64,000 nucleotides of DNA from Dichotomocladium elegans (Eukaryota > Mucoromycota > Mucoromycetes > Mucorales > Lichtheimiaceae), in the NCBI GenBank assembly GCA_025716815.1, contig JAIXMN010000002.1, positions 2,294,001-2,358,000 on the forward strand. Direction: 5' to 3'. Below, piece after piece: positions 35,822-47,972 of the stretch (positions are counted from its first letter, which is position 1; every line of letters starts with the position of its first letter). The position numbers and the translations under genes were made by a program. Under the pieces are notes generated by a model that had not been told where the DNA came from, made no database searches, and saw only the letters and a program-made list of their open reading frames with translations.

Positions 35822-36346
35822 ATGCCCACGTATAAGAAACCTCTGCAGTATATCTCTACCAGCAAAGATACCAACAGCAGTTATGCAGTCATCGGTGACA
35901 AGGTAGATACCTCAACAACAACAGCAACAAGCACAACTGCGGCAGCAGTGGCAGCGGCATTTAACAAATTTCATTTCCCTTCTCATCGTCATCGCTACCC
36001 GTATTCATTTGCAACATATGATGAAATCACCCATGACATTTATCGACAAGCAAGCAATGAAGATATTATCGTAGGCGAAGAAGAAGACGACGACGACGAC
36101 TTTGATGACGAAGATGACAATCAACGGCCAATATGCGGCGAGTGCGGAGAGGAGTTAGGGCCCGGTTGGCATTGCAGGAATTGTCGACGCAATTGCCCGC
36201 ATTGCAATCGAGCGCTGACACTGGATCCGGATGACTTTTGTGAACGATGCTTTCGCAGATGTCCTGTTCATAGTCACATTTACTCAGCTGTACTCAATGC
36301 AGCCTGTCCATTATGCGTTGAGAGATCCATCCGAGAGAAGAATTAG
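35822..36346 (+). CDS. Cys-rich putative zinc-binding orphan protein
   Basis: Single exon, 174 residues, ATG at 35822. The N-terminal half is Thr/Ala-rich and then acidic (EEEDDDDDFDDEDDN), probably disordered. The C-terminal 75 residues are packed with cysteine pairs: CGECG, CRNC, CPHC, CERC, CPVH and CPLC, enough for two to three zinc sites resembling zinc ribbons or a double treble-clef. No family recognised. The strict pair spacing and continuous frame argue that it is real. It could bind nucleic acid or a protein partner; that is a guess. Confidence 0.6.
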   Translation: MPTYKKPLQYISTSKDTNSSYAVIGDKVDTSTTTATSTTAAAVAAAFNKFHFPSHRHRYPYSFATYDEITHDIYRQASNEDIIVGEEEDDDDDFDDEDDNQRPICGECGEELGPGWHCRNCRRNCPHCNRALTLDPDDFCERCFRRCPVHSHIYSAVLNAACPLCVERSIREKN

Positions 36347-36538
36347 TTTATATCTGTATTAGTATCATTTGTACCATTATGCATTATTTGTAACTTCATA
36401 ATACATCTCCATTTTTATCATCATGCAAAGCGAGGGCGATATCTTCAGACTCGGTTGCTCAGCGGAGAATAGAAATGAGGTGTCTTTTTTTTCCCCTAAT
36501 GATGGCATATACGCTCCCTTTTCTGGCGCGACAATATC

Positions 36539-39500
36539 ATGTTCACCCAGCGATCTGTTATTCGAACGCGTTACCTCACCCCATTCAAGATCATCATTCT
36601 CATACTTCTCGATAAATTTAGCCGATATCTCGTACCTTTAGAAGTGACCCCCAGGCTCGTCAGTATTTTGCTTGACTATATTCAGGTCAAAACTCCACGA
36701 CAGCAATCACAACAAAATTACCACTGATTACTTAATTGTATACGTAACTGAATACCCGATAGACATGCGACTCACGGCAAGATCCCTCCGCCGATGAAAT
36801 TGCTAAAGATCTATTGGCGATCACTACATCCGATGAGGATGGCGACTGGATTGTGGCATTTCGAGATAGTGTAAAAAAAAAACAAAGTTGCCCTCTGAGG
36901 TCCCTGCACCCATCCTCGGATTCGCTCTTTCTTACATAGCAGTTTTGTCTAGGTCTTAAGCATCGATCACCCGGACAAATTGTTCCAGTTTATACAATGT
37001 GTGTGTACTAGGCAGACAGGCCACCCCATTGCTGTGTATTAGCTACTAATATTTGCGAATTAGCATTATCTGATATCCTGGAAGATAAAGAACAGATGGT
37101 AATGATTGAAAGAGTCTGTGGATCCATATTGTTGATATGCATGCCTTATTATCTAGACAGAATCTTGGCAAACTGAAATAGCGATCATGGTACAAGAGAT
37201 CTCAGTCTCCTTTGCATAGTGATGTAGTAATCTCACCCGATGTAAAACACCGTTTTAAACCAGGAGAAAACCAGCATCTTGGGCGTATTTGTGCGACGTT
37301 GCCGCCTTGAATTTCTCAATTCATCGATTTTGCAGCGGAATGAGGTCTTTACCGTGTTCCGGCACTATGCAGAAAGTGCAGCGAGCCTGATCAGCACGGC
37401 TTACAATGATGATGCAATGGATATTGATTTTGAAGGAACAGACACAACGAAACCCGCGCAGCCTAGTAAATTGAAGCCAGTCAAACAAGGAGGAGGTATG
37501 ATCCATTTGTCTCTGAGAAATGTATTGCCGCTGAGTTTGATTTCAGGATGGTGGATATCCGAGCATTACGTCGAGAAGTTCCTGGCGATGGAGGCTGAGA
37601 GGATTGAACGTACGCTACCAGCATATATACCTATATCAATGTGCATAGATAGTTAGCTCAGAACATGCTTTTGTAGAGACTGAAACGAGCGAAATCTCCC
37701 CTCAGGCGCTCGACAAGTATCTGAATTTTTTACAAACCCATGCACCTGACATTGGAAAAATCCATCAAGTTAGGTAGGAGACCATTTCATCCCTTCCCAT
37801 ATTTGGATCATACTGATGCCCTTCGATCAGGTTTGTAAACTACCTTCGGACTGCAGAATATGAAGGCGCTGTAGTGAACTTGCACCGCTTCTTTGACTAT
37901 TGTCTATTATACCGCGAGACGTAAGGGATAGGCGTTGAACTGAAGCCATGATAGTATCATTGCTAACCTGTCTTATAGACCCATGTATCACTATGCGCTA
38001 CTAAATCTCGGGATCCTGGAAGCAAAATTTGGCCACACCCGGCGTGCGATGGCAGTAAGTCCCAAGACATATGCGTACTGTTTAACTTCTCACCATGCCT
38101 TTTGTATGATAAGGCATTTGAAGAGGCGCTGAACGTGGCGCGCGAGCATCAAGATGCAAATTGTCTGGACGAGGTCTTGAGGTATAAAGAGAACCGGGGG
38201 TGGCCGATCCACAAAAGTGAAAGAAATCTCATGAAACCATCGCCCACACTGGATGATGCAGCTGGATGCGCTTCATGAAAGGCGTCGAATCATCGCTTTC
38301 GTCTCGTTACCCAAAATACACTTCTAGCATAGACGAGAAAAAGTCAATCAATGGAATTTATCTGGAATGCCTCGATCAGCTGACCCAGGCCAAGGATATG
38401 CTTCGGCGGGCAAGTTTTCCCATTGCATGGCATACCGCCCTTCCGCCCTTCAATAACCGGCTTGGTATACTTAGGGGGAATCACCGGCAGCGATCTTTCA
38501 GATGGTTACCAAGACTACCATCCAAAGCTCTGTCAAAAACATGAAGTATATCGCCAAAACAACCAACCTCATGAAATCTTGTATATGGGAGGCATATGGC
38601 AAGTGTTGCGCATTGACTATCTCGTGCGCCTGATGCTGATACAAGTGTGTAGGGTTTCGAGCACTTTCAGAAGCATATCTTGATTTAGCGAAGAATACAA
38701 CGGATGGCACAAAAGAAGACATTGAACAAACCTATGCCTTATCTGCTGAGATGGTAATAGGCCAACTTTTCTCTCTCTCTCTCTCTCTTTCTGTGATGTC
38801 TGAATCGAATATATCCATAGCACGCGTCGATTGGAAATTATCAGGAGTCTTTACAGATCTTGAATGAATATGCAAAAAAGTACCCAGACCAGAGTCGGAT
38901 GTCTCTGGGATGGAAGCAGCAACAGTGCCGGATCAAGCACAGGATGGCACAACAGCTCCGGCAACAGCAGCCACAGTAAGACGGGCACTTGAGACTTTTT
39001 TGCTTTCCGCTTGCGCTTAGTGTATTATCCGTAGAAACGAATCGCACTCTGAGTTGCAGGAGCAGCAGGACTTGTGGCGCTTCACCCATCCCATTATGCC
39101 TGAAGATCATTGGATGACGCTGTGTGATCTAGCCACGACGTATGCGAAACGAGACTGTCCGGAGCAGGTATCATGATGCACTCGAAAATAGCTCTATCAG
39201 TCTGCGTAAACTAATGTTGGGCACACACACATTTCATGGTGGATAAATAGTACGGTATCATTTTGGATGAATGTCATATTGCTTCCCAACGACATCAGCC
39301 TGGCCATCTGCCTCCGTTGGCCGAGATCATGATTAAAAAGAGCCAATTCCATCTTGTTTGTAAAAATGCCGTATTTGTTTTTTTTTTTTGGCTGCTCACG
39401 GCATTAAACTGCGTCCTGTTCCTTTTTTTTTTTTTTAGGATAAGGATGATATTGAAGGGGCGATTGAATGGCTGACAAAGGCCCTCCAAGTCGCCAAGCG

Positions 39501-39912
39501 CGCCCATGACATTGTGCATTACTGTGCAGCCACTGTCAAGCTCTGCGAAGCCCGTCTTTTCCAGAGTGTTCGCGATGGTGACGACGACAAGGAAATTGTT
39601 GCGCAGGCGCTCTTCATGCTGAGGGCCATATTACCCAAAGTGCTGACGTCCGGGTCACTCCATCTACAATCTGACCTCTTCTTGGTGTATGCGGCTGCAC
39701 TTCACCTTGACGCTTCAGAAAATGATCATCATTCGGATCTTTCGATAGAATACCGAGACAAAGCAAAAACAGGTAGGTTCATATGAGGCGTGGCGCGGGG
39801 GGGAGGGAGTCGTTCAAACAAACTGAAATAGAGACATGTTATATCCTTTTTAGGCTATGAGAAACTTGGCATTGACATGCAAGAACAACGAGTCATGGAC
39901 CTTCTTGGATGA
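36539..39912 (+). CDS. APC5: Anaphase-promoting complex subunit 5 (TPR protein)
   Basis: About 15 exons. Scaffold subunit of the APC/C ubiquitin ligase. Start at MFTQRSVIRTRYLTPFKIII, whose YLTPFKI is the APC5 N-terminal block; then LLDYIQ, ILGVFVRRCRLEFLN, WWISEHYVEKFLAMEAERIE, ALDKYLNFLQTHAPDIGKIH, FVNYLRTAEYEGAVVNLHRF, HYALLNLGILEAKFGHTRRA, FEEALNVAREHQDANCLDEV, then TPR-like repeats such as ALSEAYLDLAKN, ASIGNYQESLQILNEYAKK, AIEWLTKALQVAKRAHDIVH. Two GC-AG introns: 38410-38474 (GCAAGT; joins KDMLRR to GESPAAIFQMV and removes an apparent frameshift) and 38599-38652 (GCAAGT; a weak GTTGCG donor 5 nt downstream would also keep frame). The C-terminus (YEKLGIDMQEQRVMDLLG) is short. Converges on RRP12 with 151 nt between. 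Confidence 0.85.
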
Positions 39913-40063
39913 ATAAGGCAGTAAAATTATGATAATAAAAGATATGCTTTTTTTTTCCAAAGAGAAGAGATAGACATGTACAAATCTAATGGTGAGAGAA
40001 AATTGCTGCGGGTTGGAAGAGGTTGTTGTTGTTGTTGTTGTCGACATATGCTGCTGGGTTCTT

Positions 40064-43000
40064 TCATCGCTTAAGCTTGCCGGTGTACGTAAGTTTGGGT
40101 CCCTTGCGAGACTTCTTGGTGACTTTACCAAGAGGCACATATGCATACGGGTCAGCCTTGTTCTTGGACTTGACGTCACCTGACGCTTTCTATTTATTAT
40201 TCGATCACGATTTAGTCCTTGTTTACTCTCTGTGTTTACGGAGAAGAGACTACTTGCCTTTGATCGGTACTCCTTGCCAACCATTTCGAACCGTTGCTTA
40301 GTCTTCTTTTTCCGCTTTGCAGTCGCGCCCTCATCCACATCCATAGCATCGTCAAAATCGTCGTTCTTGACACCCTTCTTGAATTTGATCTTATTTTGCT
40401 CGTTACGCACAAAACCATCTGCGCTCTTCTGTGCCTGCATGTAATAGTCTTCTTCGGCCTCGCTCTCGCTGTCGCCATTTCCATTCTCATCGGAATCTTC
40501 CTTGAACACCATCCGGCCATCATCATCGTACTTGACCGACTTGGCGAGGTTCTGCTTTTTCCGCTGGACAGGCTTGCTCGATGTGATACGTGCAAGCGCA
40601 GACTGGTCCAAGAAGTCGAGTGGGGTATCGTCCTCAGCTTCACGAATATACGTGCCAGGCAGTTGCTGCTGCTTGCTCGTCTTCTTTTTGGTGTTGCCAT
40701 TGGCCGCAGCAGCAAGTGCAGCCTTGACACCCTGAAGCGCTTCGTCATCCGAGTCATCAAGCTCACTTTCGCTGCCGTACAGGACTTCTTCGTACGCATC
40801 ATGGAAGCCTTTGCCTGTCTTCTTTGCAGACTCACGCGCAGCGCCCTCAAGCATTTCCTCATCGCTTTCATCATTGGTGCCAGCAGCAGCAGCCTTCTTT
40901 CGCTTAGCACGCAAACGACGCTTCTGGATGTTCGCAATTAACTTTTTGTCGTCTTCGGGAACAAGTACGGAGATCTTTTCGTATCTAGAAAAAAAAAGAA
41001 GCAATTCCGTTCGTTATCTCTTGCTAACATCCGACCTGTCTTTTCCCCTTCTGCTTACCCAAATCGGCGGATAAGCCGCTCAAAAATGTGTCGGATCTTG
41101 AGCTTAAAGTGATTGCGGGTCTGATGACTGCACTTCACGAGGTTTCCAACAATAGATGGGAGCTGAGGCTCAATAATGGTGTCATCCAGGACAACCACGC
41201 AGACTTTGATGTATCCCAACGCAGATCCAACAATCTCTCGGTTGTTAGCAGACACGAAGACATTGATGGTCTGGAGCATTTCCAGGACAAGTTCAGGTGA
41301 AAGATCATCTATAAAATAAAAGTTCAGTGAGAATGTGTATGTGTGTGCGCGCGCGTCTACACCAGCAGCAACATTTCATATACCCTTGAATTCAAAGAAG
41401 ATGCGGGACAGTGCGACAATGGTGGCTGAAATCATATGTGCCGTTGTACCTGCCAGACCAGCAGTGACCATCATAAAGTATTCACCAATGGTTGCAGCGG
41501 CTAAGAGGGAGTTAGTTTATCGTTATATACTTTGGCATGCATTCTATTTCCTCCCCCTCCCTCAACATACCGTCCGGCGCATCCGCTTCAAAGCCCTGAA
41601 CTTTGCTGTTTCGGACGATGCCACCCTCCTTCATTTTCTCTCCCATCTCAACAAGAAGAGCAAATGCGTTTTCACGCGTCTTCTCACTAGCGTCCTTCGA
41701 GCTGATCACCGCTTCGGACAAGATAGCAGGAATAAAGTGAAGATCGGTGGGAGGAAGGAGTTTGACGACACCGCGCAGAGCATTGACACGATTCTTGCGA
41801 GCCGCCACGGAGCAAGAAGGCGTGGCTTCAAGGATTTTCTCTTCCAAGTCAGCAATCTGTTGGGAGATGATGCTGCGACCATTAGGGCATTCCATCAAGT
41901 TCGACAAGATGCGATAGCCCTTCTTCTGAAGCGTGGGCTCGCCTTCCTTGCCAATCAGCGAGGTCACCGTACCATTATACAAAAGCTGAGCAGATTCGGG
42001 ATCCAAGAAGGGAATCATAATGATGGATAAGTCCAACATGGTGTGGGACATGGGAGCGGGAATGGTGGGATCATTCGAGACAGCGGCGGGAGGGGCAGGG
42101 CTTTCGAGTGCTTGAGACAGGAGACCAATGACCTTCTTGAATGTTACGTTGATATCCTATAATCATAGCCTGGTTAGCTATTCCAAACAGTCCTGAGATG
42201 CGATGTGTGTATCACCTCTGTGCTGGCGACGCTGAGGAAACTCTTGATGACTTCATTTAGGAAACCTCGGAAAGCAGTTCCGATCTGGCTGTACACATTG
42301 AACAAGACAGCCAGGTAATTGACCGCAAATTTGCCCATGTAGTGCAAATTTTCAACGGCTTGTGTTTTAGAGACACCATAAACAGCTACAAGATCCTCAT
42401 CACTCGCTGCAGATTTGGCAAGCGTCTGGTTCTTATCAATCAAGTTTTGAAGCGCCTGTGATACGGTGGGACGCAAATCGGGCTGCGTATACAGGATCGA
42501 GCTAAACCGCTCTGCTACGGTCTCGCTAAATGCGGTGCGAAGATCCAATGGCAAGTCGCAGAACTTGGGCACAAGGCTCCAGATCTGGTTAACCAGGGTC
42601 TGATACACCTTTGCCTGCAACTCAAGCTCTTTGGCAGCTGCTGCGCTACTTTTCTCAGCAAGGCGATCCGCGAGAGGCATCAAGACGTTGACGAAGTAGC
42701 CAAGGTTCGTGTTGGAGACGTAAATCTTGAGCAGCGGGAGCAAAAATGCACGACCCACGCTGTTTGACGAGTTCTCGAGGTTCAGCGGAAGGATGTTCAA
42801 GAAGTGCTCGGCGCCCATGTGCGCGATCGCAGCTCCCAAGGTCTTGTCAAGCTGCTCCTTGTAGGACTCCGCTGGAGAAAGACGCAGTTCGCCCAAAAGC
42901 GCAACACACCCGTTCATCAACGGCGACGAGGCACGATGCAAGCGCTTAAAAAGCGATTGCTGAACGGACATCACCTGAACCCACGCAGCCTGGTAATGCA

Positions 43001-44645
43001 CACCCAGGCCACTCTCAGCATGCTTAACGATCTGGGTTAGTCCGTTGTTGTGCCCCTTCGACGCCTCAGCAATCATCTCGTTTGTGATGCAGTACTCCAC
43101 AAGCGTGCTCAAGCAGTTGGCGATCTGCTGGTAACTCCGTGATTCCTGCTGAAAGTCGTTGAAGATGGTGCTAAAAACCACTGGAAGATCAACGCCACAT
43201 TGCCCAGGGTTTATCCTACATATTCAAGATGAGATCATCCACATGCTTTGGAAGAAAGTAACAGCGTTTGTACTCCCTTACTTTGCATAGGCGGGATATG
43301 CCTTGCTAATAATCAATAACCAAGCAGGTAGAAGACGGTCGTCAATAGCCGCAGGTTTGATATCATAAATAGACTTTGTCAACGTATTTGATGTTAGTTA
43401 CAGAAGACATGCAAATGGTCCTTGCATTTTCGACGTCCGTTACCTTCAACAGAGCAGCAAACTTATCATCCTCAATGTCATTTTCCTGGCCGTCGAAAAG
43501 CGCCTCAAACACTTCAAACGCACCCTTAGTAAGAAAGATATTGTTGAACTTGGGAAGTTGAAGCAATGTCTGGCACAGAACCGAGAATCTCTAAATCCGC
43601 CCATTCTCATTCAGTATTTGTCATTATAAAGGCATATTTACGCATGCATGTAATCTTACGTTGGTAGGCCAGTAAACCACTATAGACTGCAGCAAAGACA
43701 GGGCTTGTTGGGCAGCATGTTGGTCGTTTTTAGTAGTCTCATGCAATATGCGAAGGATAAAATCGGCAGTTGTGCTTGCAGCGGGATGTTGGACAAGAGG
43801 AGGAGGAGGACGCGATAGGATTGCCCGGATAGCATCGTGCGCAGCCTTGCGAGCCTTATATACGTGTCAGTAGCTAGATTCGGATTGTTTGCTTCCTTTG
43901 GTTGTAATGACACTACCTTTGCCGATGTATTGACACTTAGCAGCAGGACTAATTGAAAAGCCTTCTTAGCCATGGGCATGGTCCATGTGTGGGCATCCTG
44001 GTTGGCTAATAATTCCTGTAGACATCCGATAACGGAGCGGACGATCGGCTGCTCTTCTTTGTGTCGCTCATAAATAACCTCAAGGATCTGCATCACATCG
44101 TCGAATTTAGAGCGATGGACTGCCTGTGGAAGGCTGGCAGAAGGATTAACAACATCTAATTGATCTGTTTACTATCTATGCTTACCTTGGAAGAACGTCT
44201 GCAAGCAAGTACACTAAGGCACCTGTAATCTCGTTATCTGCACCCGTTGCTTGAAGGGTTGACATCTGTTACATGATCCCTGCCGCTTTAGCTCTCCTCC
44301 TCTGGCGTCGATATATTCTGCACGGGACTTACAATAGCACCGAAATAGGCAGTTGCTGACAAGGGCGCATTCTGCTCACGGATCGTCTATGCTCATTAGA
44401 ATCGCAAAATGTCAGCTACGATTGTTTTTGTTGATTTTCGGGCGGGGGGAAGGGTCGCGTCCGGAAAGTACATACGTCTTCGATGGCTACGAGAGTCCGG
44501 GCATACTAATAACAGAAAAATTTATAGATCATTGTTAGATCTGTAGAATAAACAGTTGCTGTGTTGGCGATCGTTGCCGTACCAGCTTGAGGTTCTCCAG
44601 TTTGGAGTTAAGCTGGGACCTGATTTTGTCAAACTTGGCCTCCAT
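40064..44645 (-). CDS. RRP12: Ribosomal RNA-processing protein RRP12
   Basis: About 15 exons. HEAT-repeat protein needed for export and maturation of both ribosomal subunits. Start at 44645 gives MEAKFDKIRSQLNSKLENLK, the usual N-terminus. Then NEITGALVYLLADVLP, VMQILEVIYERHKEEQPIVR, the NUC173-region FSTIFNDFQQESRSYQQIAN, EHFLNILPLNLENSSNSVG, GYRILSNLMECPNGRS, ALLVEMGEKMKEGG, GYIKVCVVVLDDTIIEPQLP, IRHIFERLIRRFGYEKI, and a long acidic/basic tail (SDEEMLEGAA, YGSESELDDSDDEA, KRKKKTKQRFEM) ending KKSRKGPKLTYTGKLKR. The last intron can be read as GC-AG (40190-40257, GCAAGT); a GTAAAC donor 18 nt downstream is also in phase and would add six residues. It shares a 281-nt divergent promoter with the zinc-finger gene. 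Confidence 0.92.
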
Positions 44646-44926
44646 GGTTTCTTCAACGAGAAAAAGAAAAAAAAAAAAGAATCGACCAGTGGGGAGAAGC
44701 CTTCTTTTTTTTTTTCAAAAAAGGCACACGCAAAAAAAATCATTCCCGCCCAGCCAACCCAACCCCCCACTACTCAGCGGCAGGACTTATGACTGCTTTC
44801 GTTTTCCAAATTTAGGCTCGGTGGGGGGGTGGATGCCCTGTGTTGGGTGGCGGCCAATAGATAAAGCAACATTTTATACACAGACTTTTTGACATTGCGT
44901 GGCGTTTCCCCATTGCAGCATTGGCC

Positions 44927-45989
44927 ATGGCAACAATGACAGACGATCCATCGGGTGATAACACAAGCACACATGGACAGAATGATCAAAAGAATACTTC
45001 AAACCGGTCAGGAAGGGACCAGCAGCAAGCATCGTCCGCAAATGACCTGATTTGTCGATGGGAGAATTGCGGGCAAATATTTAACGATCACTCCACATTT
45101 AAACACCACTTATCGCAAGGTAAATGAAAAAGAGCAGACGGAAGGCGAGATAGCCCTAGTTGACATGTGTTTTCTTTTGATAGATCATGTGGGTTGGAAG
45201 CGAAGTGAGTATTGTTGTCAGTGGACGAATTGTTCGCGCCAGAATGTAAAGTGCCACAACCGGTTTACGTTGATGATGCACTTGCGCATACACACGGGCG
45301 AGAAACCGTACGAGTGTCCATATGATGGATGTGACCAGAGGTAATACCCCTCCCACCCCGCTTGGATTCGTTAAAATGCAAGTTCTTTTTGTATTCAACT
45401 CGTTTTTTTGGGGGGGGCTCTATCTGTCTTATTTAGCTTTGGTCGGTTGGATGCGCTCACTCGCCATCGACGCGCAGAGCACAATGAAGACGGTGGCGGC
45501 GGCTATGCATCGACTTCGGCTTCTAACGCCGGAACACAGAAGCGAAAACGGCTCCATCTCGCTTCAGGAGGCCCCCGCAGTTACGGTCACCTAGACGGCC
45601 GAAACGGGTTATTAACAACAGCCCCCAGCAACTCTTCATTGATCACAGATGACGACGATTCGGACGATGATCCGGATGTGGAGATCGACTACCGGAGCAA
45701 ATACAAACTAGCCAAGGCCAAACTCCGATATAGCTTGCGGGAATATGAACTGTTGCAAGAGGAATGGGATTCTAAATCAAAGACTTTGCAACGGCTCCAA
45801 ACGGAACGGAGGGTCTTGCTCAATGCCTTGATGTCGGCCCAAGGCATTGACGGAGACGACGATAGTAGTTCAAATAACGAGGACGAGGATGAGGAGCTTT
45901 TATCAACATCAGCAGCAGAAGCCGCAGTGAACAAGAGGAGCAGCGCGCCACCGTCATGGCAGAGTGAAGAAGTAGACTCGCGTGTTTGA
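44927..45989 (+). CDS. C2H2 zinc-finger protein resembling Iec1 (INO80 complex)
   Basis: Three exons (44927-45119, 45184-45340, 45437-45989). Two or three C2H2 fingers in GLI-like style: LICRWENCGQIFNDHSTFKH, CCQWTNCSRQNVKCHNRFTL with the linker HTGEKPYECPYDGC, and SFGRLDALTRHRRAEH. A later segment (YRSKYKLAKAKLRYSLREYE...LQTERRVLLNALM) is predicted coiled coil and resembles the helical region of the fission-yeast INO80 subunit Iec1, which also follows fingers. Acidic linkers (DDDDSDDDPDVE, NNEDEDEE) flank it. Assignment to INO80 is inference; a plain transcription factor is the alternative. Confidence 0.7.
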
Positions 45990-46386
45990 AGCACATAAAT
46001 ACACACCATCTCCCTTGACTACGTATCACAAGCGAAGGCCGGAAAAAGACGCAGTGCATCTGAGATCTACGTACGACTAGCTCGCTGGCAGAAATATGTG
46101 TATATAATTTCAAGGGAGCCATCCGGAATCAGCAAACAGAATGGACAGAACAAGAAGAAGAAAGAGCTATTATTACAGGCTATACAATTAGGGCTATACA
46201 TAGGAGAATGGGGAACAATGCGATAAAAGGGATAAAAAAAAAAGTAATAGAATCGCAATCCCATAGGTCTGGTTACATTGTCTCATTGAATCGCTCCCTC
46301 TTTCTGTAACCATTTCCTGTTTCTCAGTGTTTTTCCAAGACTATGGTATTCTAAAGAGCGATCCTGAATGTCCTCGGGCGAGAGTT
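45990..46386. other. Convergent 3' spacer
   Basis: Both 3' ends of the zinc-finger and RCR-like genes; nothing else seen. Confidence 0.4.
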
Positions 46387-46829
46387 TTACGGGGTGTTGG
46401 ATGAAGATGCTGGTTGTAAATGCTGTTGTTGCTGTGACGGGACCGCGATATCCTTCTTATATTCCTGGTACGATGGCGGCGGCGGGACGTCTTCTTCAGC
46501 TTTGTATACCGGGGGCGGCGGTCGGACAGTTCCCATTTCGAGGTCGGCTCGCGGTAGTCCCGCGCTATTGCCATTCGGATAACCACCGGTTGTCATGAAC
46601 TGTTGTTGCTGCTGCTGCCGTAGCTGTTGTTGGTGTTGCTCGTACATGTAAGCTTATAGAAAAGAACGGATAGAGTAAGTACTGGTGAGATGGGATTACG
46701 CAATATCAGAAAATATAAAGCACTACCTTGGCGAGCAGCAAGCCGTCTTCGGCGGATGGCCAGAAATAGAGCAACCAGTAAAAGTAAGACGCATATGATC
46801 CAAAGTATGTTGAATGCGATTCCGGCCAT
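46387..46829 (-). CDS. RCR-like single-pass membrane protein with PY motifs
   Basis: Two exons, about 120 residues. The N-terminus is one strong membrane segment (FNILWIICVLLLLVALFLAI) followed at once by a basic stop-transfer run (RRRRLAARQG). The rest is cytosolic, Gln-rich, and carries two P-P-x-Y motifs (PPPPVY and PPPPSY), which bind WW domains of Rsp5/Nedd4 ubiquitin ligases. Yeast Rcr1/Rcr2 (resistance to Congo red, vacuolar or endosomal sorting) have this same plan. An adaptor for Rsp5 is the likely role. The start at 46829 places the helix at residues 5-24. Confidence 0.6.
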
Positions 46830-47298
46830 GACAAAGAAAAAAAAGAAAGAAGGAAAGCGGAAGAGAGATAGGCTAAAACGGGAAGACAACCGCTTCTTTT
46901 CCTGCTATTCCGTGACTCTGTATTTCCGCATTAGGGCCTTCACATACGCACACATGGAGAGCATTGAGCCTCGTCACCCAAGCATAAGCTAATGCAAAAA
47001 GACAGATGGCCCGTCTTCTTGGCTTTCCCCCAAAAATGGGTGGGATGATATGCAAAGATGGCCACGCATAACCATCTTCTTTCTTTTTTCGAACATCAGC
47101 AGGCAAAGTATATTGCTCAGCCCGACGAGGTGCTGAGCTTGTCTTGCTACCCTTTTTTTTATTTGCCCGGGTCAAAATACGCCGGAGACATAGGAAATTC
47201 CGAGACGTTGCGGTGGAACATACGGAGCGGGGGAGGTTTCAGTTCATGTCAACTAAAGGGGGATGGTTGGGGGGTGGAGGCATCTATTGTCTGCCTGT
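46830..47298. other. Spacer between RCR-like and MED28-like genes
   Basis: Promoter of the RCR-like gene and 3' end of the MED28-like gene; no other feature seen. Confidence 0.35.
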
Positions 47299-47972
47299 CT
47301 ATGTTGTTGCGTCTGCTGTCACCGTATCAAAATCTTTACCATCCGTACGATGCAAGACTAGCTTTTCGCTTTTGGCTTGCAAAAGCGGAAGCTCTTGGCT
47401 CCAGCGGTCAAGCTTTGCTGCGTACTTGTCAATGGTTGTTTTCTTAAGCTCAATGTCGCGTTGCAAAAGCTTTATTGACTGAGCCCAGAGAGAAGTGTAC
47501 AACCCATCTCGTCAGTTCTTGCATTGCTCCCAACATATTGAACCCCTTCCCTTCCTCTCCATCCACTCTGGGCATTCGGATGCTGAACCATGTAATTTGT
47601 TTTTTTTTTTTTTTGTCTTCCTACCTCTTGAGTTGCCAGTTTACGATCGCCTAATGCACGCAATCGTATATATTTAAGCTCGCGTTCGAGCGCAAGAGCA
47701 GTCGTTTTCAGATCAGACGTGTATGCTTCAATGGCTATGAAAAAAACAACGTAAGTCCAGATCAAGTCGAATAGTGATGGGCTATGCCAACATGGGCAAA
47801 TGGCTCCCTCGTCAACCCATCCCCACCCCATTCTCTCATCAATTGATTTACAGTTTTGGTTTTCGTCGTCCTTGGACGGCGGATCAGAAAGGATCTTTTC
47901 CAGGGTATCCTGGATCTGGGTCGAGAGCTGATTAACAAAAGCCGACAGATCGGGCGTGTTGCTAGACTGCAT
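47299..47972 (-). CDS. MED28-like Mediator subunit
   Basis: Three exons, about 145 residues, all alpha-helical. Start at 47972 (MQSSNTPDLSAFV). Helices: LSAFVNQLSTQIQDTLEKIL, YTSDLKTTALALERELKYIR, and after the last intron LLQRDIELKKTTIDKYAAKL followed by RWSQELPLL. The 'L-x-R-D-I/L-x-x-K-...-K-x-L-x-x-W-x-x-x-L' pattern matches the end of MED28 and related head-module subunits. The length is right for Mediator small subunits. Related families (MED9, MED22) are alternatives, so no symbol is given. Confidence 0.5.

Noticed and set aside
38180..38275. Apparent frameshift in APC5 after CLDEVL
   Set aside because: A normal GTATAA...GCAG intron restores the frame (VLSWMRFMKG).
38400..38480. Apparent one-base frameshift at a G run in APC5
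   Set aside because: A GC-AG intron (38410-38474) removes it and gives the conserved GESPAAIFQ, so neither a sequencing error nor a pseudogene is needed.
40294..40941. Long plus-strand frame opposite the RRP12 tail
   Set aside because: It is the complement of an acidic/basic low-complexity coding exon with no family match; a shadow frame.
41335..42030. 231-codon plus-strand frame opposite RRP12
   Set aside because: Antisense to conserved RRP12 exons and introns; no independent support.
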